From an uncultured Odoribacter sp. (GTDB taxonomy: Bacteria; Bacteroidota; Bacteroidia; Bacteroidales; Marinifilaceae), in the NCBI GenBank assembly GCA_910578985.1, contig CAJTSF010000016.1, positions 1 to 50,782 of the forward strand: a stretch of DNA of 50,782 nt, given 5' to 3'. Numbering within the stretch: the first letter of the stretch is position 1; every line of letters begins with the position of its first letter. Of this stretch, positions 44,987 to 50,782 are shown piece by piece. The notes below the pieces were generated by a model, which was not told where the DNA came from, did not search any database, and was given only the letters and a program-made list of their open reading frames with translations. The translations under genes were made by a program, and so were the position numbers.

Positions 44987-46112
44987 ATGTTTTCTTTTTG
45001 CGCGAAAGTTTCAAAGGCATCCTGATCCAAAACCGGGAACCTTTCCCGACTTCCGATTCCACACCGATTTCCCCTCCTAGTTCTTCGACGATGTTTTTGC
45101 AAATGGCAAGTCCCAGTCCGGAGCCCGGAATGAGATTGTTGAACTTCACGAAGCGGTCGAAAATCCTTTCCCGGTTTTCTGCAGAAATACCGATACCGGT
45201 ATCTTTGATGTAAAATTCGATACCATCTTTTTCCATGCGGTATCCCAGGACAATCTCTCCGGAATGGGTAAACTTTTGGGCATTTCTTATAATGTTCGTC
45301 AAAACCTGGCGTATTCTTTGCTTATCGCTGACGATGTGGCATTCCGCCTCTTCCGGGCGGAAAATCAATTCCACGCCGGCAGGGTTTTTTATCTTCAAAT
45401 CGTTCGTCACCTCCTCGCACAACTCTTTCACGTCGATGAATTCTTCTTTGAAAGTCATGCTGCCCGATTCGAGTTTCGAGATGTCCAGGATATCCGAAAT
45501 CAGTTGCAGCAGCAGGTCGCTGTTCCTGTCCACCAGTTCAAAATACTTCATCCGTTCTTCCTGGCTGTCCGTGATTGCCATAATCTCCGAAAATCCGAGA
45601 ATCACATTCAGCGGGGTGCGTATCTCGTGGCTCATGTTGGCGATAAAAGCCGATTTCAGGGTGTCCGCTTCTTCCGCCTGTTCTTTGGCCTTAATCAATT
45701 TGGCTTCGATTTCTTTTGTTTGGGTAATGTCGAAATTGATGCACAGCATTTCGAATATATGCTTTTCGGGGCAACGTCTCCGCACAATCATGTTGATGCG
45801 TGTCCAGGTGATATGCCGATCCTCGTGTAATATCCTGACATCCTGTTTCAAGGCGTCGGACGTGCCTTCCACCGCCTCTTTCAGGAAATGCTGCAATATT
45901 ATCCGGTCTTCCGGGTGCAGGTGTTCGTACACATTGATAATCTCTGTCAGCGGTCTTCCTTCCTTTTCCCCGACATTCCGGTACCAATGGCTGAGAGCAT
46001 ATCCTTCGCACGTCACGGCATCGAAATGCGCAAACCCGACTTTGGCAAAATCCCCCACCAGCGTGAAGAAATCTTGAAAATCCTGAATGTTGTTGTTGGA
46101 AAAACTTCTCAT
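44985..46112 (-). CDS. PAS-domain sensor histidine kinase, soluble
   Basis: 375 residues. A PAS-like domain (about 10-130, VYEHLHPEDR and a final FEMLCINFDITQTKE-type strand) is followed by a coiled linker, HisKA with FIANMSHEIRTPLNVILGFSE (phosphoacceptor about H162), and the HATPase: IRNAQKF (N box), DTGIGISAENRERIFDRF, GSGLGLAICK. There is no membrane helix and no receiver domain, so the kinase is cytoplasmic. Its start overlaps the stop of the sigma gene by ATGA. No response regulator is nearby, so its phosphate target is unknown. Confidence 0.92.
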   Translation of the reverse strand: MRSFSNNNIQDFQDFFTLVGDFAKVGFAHFDAVTCEGYALSHWYRNVGEKEGRPLTEIINVYEHLHPEDRIILQHFLKEAVEGTSDALKQDVRILHEDRHITWTRINMIVRRRCPEKHIFEMLCINFDITQTKEIEAKLIKAKEQAEEADTLKSAFIANMSHEIRTPLNVILGFSEIMAITDSQEERMKYFELVDRNSDLLLQLISDILDISKLESGSMTFKEEFIDVKELCEEVTNDLKIKNPAGVELIFRPEEAECHIVSDKQRIRQVLTNIIRNAQKFTHSGEIVLGYRMEKDGIEFYIKDTGIGISAENRERIFDRFVKFNNLIPGSGLGLAICKNIVEELGGEIGVESEVGKGSRFWIRMPLKLSRKKKT

Positions 46113-46663
46113 GACATATAATTGAAAAGAAGAAACAGTAAAATCTCGTAGTATTGCGATCCCAGGGTATCGCGAAGGAACTGGTAGGCATTTTTCTTCA
46201 ATGTCTTCACCGTGTTCGGAGAAATTCGGAGCGCTTCGGCGATTTCCGCATTGCTTTTTCCCTCCAGGCTTTCAAGAATCACCTGCCGGGTTTGTTCCGG
46301 GAGGCGGTCGATGGCTTCATGGAGCATCCGGAGAGTCTCCTGATAGGTCACCTCCTGCAAAAAAGCGGGGTACTCCGCCTCCTCGTTCTCTTCCAATATC
46401 TTTTTAGCGTATTCTTGTTCTATTTTCTTGTGTTTCAAATAATCCAGGCAGCGGTTATGTGCTGTCGCATAAACGAACGCCTTCGCCTTTTCCATGGCAT
46501 CGAAATCCTTCCGCCGTTCGTACAGTTTGATAAAAGCCTCCTGGGTAATGTCCCGCGCATCTTCCGTGTTGCCGATGAATTTTCGGACAAATTGGAATAC
46601 CGCTTCAAAATATTTCAGAAAGAAAGCTTTGTATTCCTGGTTGTTTGTCAGTATGTTATTCAT
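46109..46663 (-). CDS. ECF RNA polymerase sigma factor
   Basis: 184 residues. Region 2 (about 8-75) has DARDITQEAFIKLYERR, with the -10 recognition helix, then AKAFVYATAHNRCLDYLKHK. Region 4 (about 115-170) has RLPEQTRQVILESLEGKSNA and the helix-turn-helix IAEALRISPNTVKTLKKNAY. It is of the Bacteroidetes FecI/RpoE type normally held by a FecR anti-sigma. A short hydrophobic C-terminal tail ends the chain. The FecR gene is divergent (46763-47920) and the kinase gene overlaps its end. Confidence 0.93.
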   Translation of the reverse strand: MNNILTNNQEYKAFFLKYFEAVFQFVRKFIGNTEDARDITQEAFIKLYERRKDFDAMEKAKAFVYATAHNRCLDYLKHKKIEQEYAKKILEENEEAEYPAFLQEVTYQETLRMLHEAIDRLPEQTRQVILESLEGKSNAEIAEALRISPNTVKTLKKNAYQFLRDTLGSQYYEILLFLLFNYMS

Positions 46664-46684
46664 CGTTTTCTATTTTGTTGAGGA

Positions 46685-46692
46685 CAAATATA
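46685..46692 (-). promoter_or_regulatory. -7 box of the sigma-kinase operon
   Basis: TATATTTG on the minus strand matches TAnnTTTG, 22 bases before the sigma gene's ATG. Confidence 0.55.
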
Positions 46693-46762
46693 GATAATTT
46701 TTTTCCTACTTGATTCACCCGCTTTTAAATTTCAGTCGTTATAGCGTTACAAAGGGAATAAA

Positions 46763-47920
46763 ATGATGAATCGATTGATAGAGTGTTTTCGGATTGCCCG
46801 CTTGTCAGCGCTCAAGTACCTTTCGTCCATGACGGAGGAGGAGAGTGCAGCGTTAGAGGAGTGGGTGGAGGAGTCCGCTGCCCGACGGGAGGGTCTGGAG
46901 CGGATGGAGCAGCGTTTGACGGAAGACCTGCGGAAAGGGCGTGAATTGGAGGCGGAGGAGGAGTGGCGTCTGTTTCAGAAAAGGCTGCCCCGCAGGAACT
47001 TTTTCCGGCGTTGGGCATATGCTGCTGCCGTGGCGGCGGGTATTGGGATAACGGCAGGCGGCATATTCCTCCTGCAGGAGGAGAAGCCCGTACGGATGAC
47101 GCAGTCCGTGGAGCACAATGTCAAGGAGTATAAAGCTAAACTTATCCTTGCTGACGGGAACGAGTGGAATATTACCGACAAAGAACAACACATTATCGAT
47201 GTGGCGCAAGGCACGCGGGTGACCACTTCCGGGAAGGGAATGACCTACGAAGTGTCGGACTCGGCAGTATCTGCTTCCGCTCCGGGATCCCGCAACACGC
47301 TCATCGTCCCGCGTGGCGGGGAATTTGAACTGGTATTGGCGGACGGGACGCAGGTGTGGGTCAATTCCGGTTCCAGGTTAGTGTATCCCGCGCAGTTTAC
47401 CGGCTCGTGCCGGGAGGTGGAGATGGAAGGGGAAGTCTGCTTTAAAGTGGCGAAAAACGAAAATATGCCTTTTATTGTCAAGACACAAGGAGTGGCGGTG
47501 AGAGTATTGGGCACCTTTTTCAATGTGGAAGCCCGTCCGGAAACGGGCGTCGTGGCGACTACTTTGGTCGAGGGGCAGGTACACGTGTCGGCAGGGAATT
47601 CGGGCTACACGATGAAGCCCGACCAGCAAGTGGTTTTGGATAACGGCAAGTGGTCCGTCCGCGAGGTGGACGCCTCCGAGGTAGTGCGCTGGATAGACGG
47701 CGTGTGCTATTTTTTCGACACCTCTTTGGAGGATATCATGGAAAAACTGTCGCTTTGGTATGATGTGGATGTCTTTTTTGCCAGCCCTTCCCTTAAAAAT
47801 GTTCATTTTTCCTTGGAAATCAAGCGCTACGATGATGTGGCGATGGTATTGTCGAAAGTGGAAAAGACAGGCCGGGTGAAATTTGACATCAACGGTCGGA
47901 CGATTATAGTCAAAGAATAA
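46763..47920 (+). CDS. FecR-family anti-sigma factor
   Basis: 385 residues. The N-terminal cytoplasmic part (about 1-80) binds the sigma factor. One membrane helix follows at 84-104 (WAYAAAVAAGIGITAGGIF), then a periplasmic FecR domain (about 165-265: FELVLADGTQVWVNSGSRL, EMEGEVCFKVAKN, TTLVEGQVHVSAG) and a C-terminal DUF4974/STN-like domain (about 310-385, FFDTSLEDIMEKLSLWYDVD). In this family a periplasmic signal from a TonB receptor frees the sigma factor. No receptor gene follows here. It may start at 46763 or 46766. AGGG precedes it. Confidence 0.93.
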   Translation: MMNRLIECFRIARLSALKYLSSMTEEESAALEEWVEESAARREGLERMEQRLTEDLRKGRELEAEEEWRLFQKRLPRRNFFRRWAYAAAVAAGIGITAGGIFLLQEEKPVRMTQSVEHNVKEYKAKLILADGNEWNITDKEQHIIDVAQGTRVTTSGKGMTYEVSDSAVSASAPGSRNTLIVPRGGEFELVLADGTQVWVNSGSRLVYPAQFTGSCREVEMEGEVCFKVAKNENMPFIVKTQGVAVRVLGTFFNVEARPETGVVATTLVEGQVHVSAGNSGYTMKPDQQVVLDNGKWSVREVDASEVVRWIDGVCYFFDTSLEDIMEKLSLWYDVDVFFASPSLKNVHFSLEIKRYDDVAMVLSKVEKTGRVKFDINGRTIIVKE

Positions 47921-47948
47921 ACAGCATGTACTGGTCCTACATGCTGTT
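47920..47948 (+). terminator. Hairpin directly behind fecR
   Basis: AACAGCATGTA (47920-47930) and TACATGCTGTT (47938-47948) pair over 11 bases around seven. Its first base is the last base of the fecR stop. The T tail is poor, so termination is likely but not certain. A second small hairpin, TCTCCG-GGAA-CGGAGA, follows at 47962-47977. Confidence 0.6.
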
Positions 47949-48005
47949 CGTGTTTAGTAACTCTCCGGGAACGGAGAATAGTGTTTAATGTAATTCAACA
48001 AAAGT

Positions 48006-48137
48006 GTGGAAAAAGTCGCAGCATTTCCGGAAGCCCGGGAGTACGGACGTTGTTTTATCAGAGCATTCAAGCGTTTGTGTCCGGAGCAGAAAGAATTGCT
48101 CGGTCGTTTGCAGGAGAGGTGGGAAATGAGAGAGTAG
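48006..48137 (+). CDS. Cryptic 43-codon frame, possible small gene or remnant
   Basis: A GTG at 48006 opens a frame to TAG at 48135-48137 that reads as an ordinary soluble protein (starts VEKVAAFPEAREYGR, ends LLGRLQERWEMRE). The codon choice looks like that of its neighbours, with a likely amphipathic helix at the end. The upstream in-frame stop is TAA at 47991. There is no good ribosome-binding site and no homologue that I know. It may be a small gene, or the tail of a gene lost from behind fecR. Confidence 0.3.
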   Translation: MEKVAAFPEAREYGRCFIRAFKRLCPEQKELLGRLQERWEMRE

Positions 48138-48362
48138 TGCCGGATAACAGAGTGGTATCGGCCTACTCATGGAACACCTCCCATTCACTCCCCATACTCC
48201 TCCCATATTCAGCCCATCGCGGACGAACGAAAATCGGAGGAGTATGGGGAATGTGACGGGAGGATAGGCTTTTGGCTACAATGTTTGGGGAATCCGGGTT
48301 GAAATCGTGTTAAAAATGTAATAGTCTAAACTCATCTTCTTGGGAGTTGTCGGTTTATTCTT
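48138..48362. other. Gene-free stretch between the cryptic frame and the ftsY promoter
   Basis: Holds the imperfect inverted repeat at 48176-48267. Bases 48268-48339 show nothing I can name. Confidence 0.5.
48176..48267. repeat. Imperfect inverted repeat, C-rich and G-rich arms
   Basis: TCCCCATACTCCTCC (48189-48203) and GGAGGAGTATGGGGA (48236-48250) are perfect complements. Outside them CCTCCC and GGGAGG continue the stem with small bulges, so the whole pairing is about 27 against 28 bases around a 32-base spacer. It resembles the repeat at 23080-23223 in layout and base composition. Confidence 0.75.
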
Positions 48363-48370
48363 TACTTTTG
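48340..48370 (+). promoter_or_regulatory. ftsY promoter
   Basis: TACTTTTG (48363-48370) matches TAnnTTTG, with TTG at 48340-48342 and 20 bases between. The start codon follows 40 bases later. Confidence 0.65.
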
Positions 48371-48409
48371 TGGGGTTATTTATGGGATTAAGACAGTAAG
48401 TTGATATTT

Positions 48410-49366
48410 ATGGGATTATTCGGTTTATTCGGTAAGGGAAAAAAGGAGACGTTGGAGAAGGGGTTGGAGAAGACAAAAGAGGGCGTGTTCAAGAAGTTGG
48501 CGCGTGCGGTGGTGGGGAAGTCGAGGGTGGATGAGGAGGTGTTGGACAATCTGGAGGAGGTGCTGATTTCTTCGGATGTGGGGGTGGATACGACGTTGCG
48601 CATCATCGAGCGCATCGAGGCGAGGGTGGAGCGTGACAAGTATTTGGGAGTGGAGGAGTTGAACCGCGTGCTGCGTGAGGAAATCGTCGCCATGTTGCGG
48701 GAGAATACGGTGAATGACGGGAATACTTTCGACCTGCCGGAGAGCGGAGCGCCTTATGTTATTATGGTGGTCGGAGTGAACGGGGTGGGGAAGACGACGA
48801 CCATCGGTAAGCTGGCTTACCAATTCAAGGCTGCCGGGAAGAAGGTGGTGCTGGGGGCGGCGGATACGTTCCGGGCGGCGGCGGTGGACCAGTTGGTGGT
48901 GTGGGCGGAGCGTGTGGGTGTGCCGATCGTCAAGCAGGGGATGGGTGCCGACCCGGCGTCGGTGGCTTACGATACCTTGAGTAAAGCGAAGAACGACGGG
49001 GCGGATGTGGTGATTATCGATACGGCGGGACGTTTGCACAATAAGGTCAATCTGATGAACGAATTGACGAAAATCAAGAATGTGATGAAAAAAGTGCTGC
49101 CGGAGGCGCCGAATGAGGTGTTGCTGGTGCTGGACGGCTCGACGGGACAGAATGCCTACGAGCAGGCGAAGCAGTTTACCCTGGCGACGGAGGTGACCGC
49201 GTTGGCGATCACCAAGCTGGACGGCACTGCCCGCGGGGGGGTGGTCATCGGTATCTCGGACCAGTTCAAGATTCCGGTGAAATACATCGGTGTGGGGGAA
49301 AAGATGGAAGATTTGCAGGTGTTTCATCGGGAGGATTTTGTGGATTCGCTTTTTTCCGAGGATTAG
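48410..49366 (+). CDS. ftsY: Signal recognition particle receptor FtsY
   Basis: 318 residues, a short form without the long acidic A domain of E. coli. The N-terminus MGLFGLFGKGKK gives an amphipathic membrane-binding helix, followed by the N domain. The NG domain has GVNGVGKTTTIGKLAYQ (P-loop), DTFRAAAVDQL, DTAGRLHNK and TKLDGTARGG. It docks SRP-bound ribosomes at the membrane. I chose ATG 48410 as it fits the family; the frame opens at 48401. Confidence 0.96.
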   Translation: MGLFGLFGKGKKETLEKGLEKTKEGVFKKLARAVVGKSRVDEEVLDNLEEVLISSDVGVDTTLRIIERIEARVERDKYLGVEELNRVLREEIVAMLRENTVNDGNTFDLPESGAPYVIMVVGVNGVGKTTTIGKLAYQFKAAGKKVVLGAADTFRAAAVDQLVVWAERVGVPIVKQGMGADPASVAYDTLSKAKNDGADVVIIDTAGRLHNKVNLMNELTKIKNVMKKVLPEAPNEVLLVLDGSTGQNAYEQAKQFTLATEVTALAITKLDGTARGGVVIGISDQFKIPVKYIGVGEKMEDLQVFHREDFVDSLFSED

Positions 49367-49390
49367 GCGGTTATTTTTCCCTGTTTTATT

Positions 49391-49420
49391 TTTGTTGTTG
49401 TATAAAAATAATTACCTTTG
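49391..49420 (+). promoter_or_regulatory. tRNA-Thr promoter
   Basis: TACCTTTG (49413-49420) with TTTG at 49391-49394, an 18-base spacer. The tRNA starts 12 bases later. Confidence 0.7.
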
Positions 49421-49431
49421 CACCCGTTATC

Positions 49432-49504
<73 letters not shown>

Positions 49505-49522
49505 CTTGACAAAGTTTCATTG

Positions 49523-49552
49523 AAAAAGAGGTTAGTATTTAACCTCTTTTTT
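49523..49552 (+). terminator. Terminator behind tRNA-Thr
   Basis: GAGGTTA (49528-49534) and TAACCTC (49540-49546) with flanking A and T runs. It precedes the next gene by 13 bases. Confidence 0.85.
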
Positions 49553-49565
49553 TAAATTTGCCGGT

Positions 49566-50099
49566 ATGGAAGATTTTCAACATGTAGTGTATTCGAAAGA
49601 GGTGGTAGAGTTCGTGGCGGTGGCGAAAGAGTTTTGTGATTTTGTGGAAACGGCGCCGCAGATGTCCGACAAGGAGTTTCTGCCGCGGTTGCAGAAGTTC
49701 ATCCCTTTAATTTACCTGAAGGGTGCGCTGTTACCGATGAGCGAGCCGGAGGAGAGCGGCATGACGGAGGATTTCGTGACGGAGGAGAATTACAATTACC
49801 TCCATGCCCAGATTTTCGCGCTGATGGGGGAGTTGGACGAGTATCTGGAGGTGTTCGATGAGAATATGCAGTACAGCGAGACGCCGGTGGTCCATTCCAT
49901 CGCGGAGAAGGTGTGCGACATTTACCAGGATTTGAAGAATTTCATTTCCTCGTACCGTTGCGGCGTGGCGGAGGTGATGGAGGAGGCGTTGTGGGTGCTG
50001 AACAACAATTTCGAGCTTTATTGGGGCAAATCCTGTGCCGGGGTATTGCGGGCGGTGCATCAGGCGGTATTCAAATTGCAGGAGGGCGAAGAAGCATAA
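49566..50099 (+). CDS. DUF5063 protein
   Basis: 177 residues, acidic and almost wholly helical, no signal peptide or membrane segment. Segments such as EFVAVAKEFCDFVE and LPRLQKFIPLIYLKGALLP at the start, then ENYNYLHAQIFALMGELDEY, are typical of DUF5063, a family with no known role. It is 7 bases before the exonuclease gene and likely co-transcribed with it; in Bacteroidetes these two are commonly neighbours as far as I recall. Confidence 0.75.
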   Translation: MEDFQHVVYSKEVVEFVAVAKEFCDFVETAPQMSDKEFLPRLQKFIPLIYLKGALLPMSEPEESGMTEDFVTEENYNYLHAQIFALMGELDEYLEVFDENMQYSETPVVHSIAEKVCDIYQDLKNFISSYRCGVAEVMEEALWVLNNNFELYWGKSCAGVLRAVHQAVFKLQEGEEA

Positions 50100-50106
50100 A
50101 AAAGGA

Positions 50107-50700
50107 ATGATGGAGGCTGTTTGGAAAGCGAGTATTACGAAAGAGGAGATGGAGGGGTTGCCTCTGTATGCTTTTCCGGGGGAGGTGATTGTGGTGGAGG
50201 AGCCGGCGGCGGTGGAGGCGGCGGTGGAGGAATTGAGCCGGTGCGGGCATATCGGTTTCGACACGGAGACGCGGCCCGCATTCCGGAAAGGGGAGAGCTA
50301 TAAGGTGGGGTTGCTGCAACTGGCAACGGATGAGCGGGTGTTCCTTTTCCGCCTGAACAAGTGCGGTTTTTGCGAACCGATACGCCGTTTGCTGGGGAAT
50401 GAGCGGGTGGTGAAAATCGGAGTGGGGGTTCGGGATGACTTGATGAATTTGAGGAAGAACGGTGCCTATAAGCCTGCCGCTTTCATCGATGTGCAGGATT
50501 ATGCCGTGCAGTTCGGCATTGAGGACAAGTCTTTTTCCAAGTTGATGGCGATTATTTTCGGCGTGAGGATTTCCAAGCGCCAGCGGGTGACGAACTGGGA
50601 TGCCCCGCAATTGTCCGAGGCACAAATCCGTTATGCGGCGACAGATGCCTGGGGAGCTTTGAAGATGTACCGGCGGCTGGAAGAGAGCCGGAAGAAATAG
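50107..50700 (+). CDS. 3'-5' exonuclease, DEDDy family
   Basis: 197 residues. DEDDy motifs: HIGFDTETRPAFRKGESY (Exo I, Asp and Glu), KIGVGVRDDLMNL (Exo II, Asp) and IRYAATDAWGALKMY (Exo III, Tyr and Asp). This is the RNase D-type nuclease domain alone, with no HRDC domain. It acts on RNA or DNA 3' ends in the cytoplasm. Start at 50107 or 50110. A 12-base unit is exactly repeated in tandem at 50206-50229, coding for AAVE twice near the N-terminus. Confidence 0.88.
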   Translation: MMEAVWKASITKEEMEGLPLYAFPGEVIVVEEPAAVEAAVEELSRCGHIGFDTETRPAFRKGESYKVGLLQLATDERVFLFRLNKCGFCEPIRRLLGNERVVKIGVGVRDDLMNLRKNGAYKPAAFIDVQDYAVQFGIEDKSFSKLMAIIFGVRISKRQRVTNWDAPQLSEAQIRYAATDAWGALKMYRRLEESRKK

Positions 50701-50740
50701 AAAGGAGATGTGTCAAAACTAAGGCACATCTCCTTTTTTT
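50701..50740 (+). terminator. Terminator behind the exonuclease
   Basis: AAAGGAGATGTG (50701-50712) pairs perfectly with CACATCTCCTTT (50725-50736) and a T run follows. It begins right after the stop codon. Confidence 0.9.
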
Positions 50741-50782
50741 ATATTTAAATGTTTTTTCTCTATGCGACTCTTTTTCACTAAT

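Overview
The window looks like chromosomal DNA of a gut-type member of the Bacteroidales. The evidence is a PorP/SprF-GldKLMN type IX secretion operon, several DUF families typical of Bacteroidetes, an ECF sigma/FecR pair, many lipoproteins, and promoters of the Bacteroidetes form (TTTG, about 19-21 bp, TAnnTTTG) in front of several genes, including both tRNAs. Odoribacteraceae (Butyricimonas/Odoribacter) is my best guess at the family; it is an impression from gene style, not a computed placement.

Left edge (1-3014): one end of an integrative element, all on the minus strand. It holds a cut-off membrane protein, a tyrosine recombinase, and a protein with a zinc ribbon and four tandem helix-turn-helix copies. 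The module abuts the 3' end of mnmE, a gene end known as an integration site for other elements, so the attachment site may lie there. From 3015 the core chromosome begins: mnmE, a DUF4251 protein, tsaD, then an operon of a TamB-like giant, a flavin reductase and an M16 peptidase lipoprotein.

14363-23024 is an envelope-spanning glycerol-3-phosphate operon: glpA, glpB, glpC, glpT, glpQ and a phosphate-selective-type porin, with a good promoter in front and a strong terminator behind. Next come a 37-bp perfect inverted repeat, ogt, divergent mfd, coaX, a TPR protein, an LptC-like lipoprotein and a CorC/HlyC protein. porP-gldK-gldL-gldM-gldN follows (31260-36705).

36753-44794: manC (minus), an MlaE/MlaF-type ABC transporter followed by a DUF4296 lipoprotein and a small protein resembling an amidohydrolase without its catalytic barrel, a PspC-PadR operon with palindromes in its own promoter, gpmI and a DUF3109 protein.

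44826-50782: tRNA-His, a PAS histidine kinase overlapped with an ECF sigma gene, a divergent FecR anti-sigma gene with no SusC/SusD behind it, a 490-bp repeat-bearing intergenic stretch with one 43-codon cryptic frame, ftsY, tRNA-Thr, a DUF5063 protein and a DEDDy 3'-5' exonuclease. Most operons end in recognisable hairpin terminators. No CRISPR array, rRNA or insertion sequence was seen. The points most worth checking are the barrel-less amidohydrolase-like protein, the sigma-kinase overlap with an orphan FecR, the recombinase module at mnmE, the possible ATA start of tamB and the long intergenic inverted repeats.
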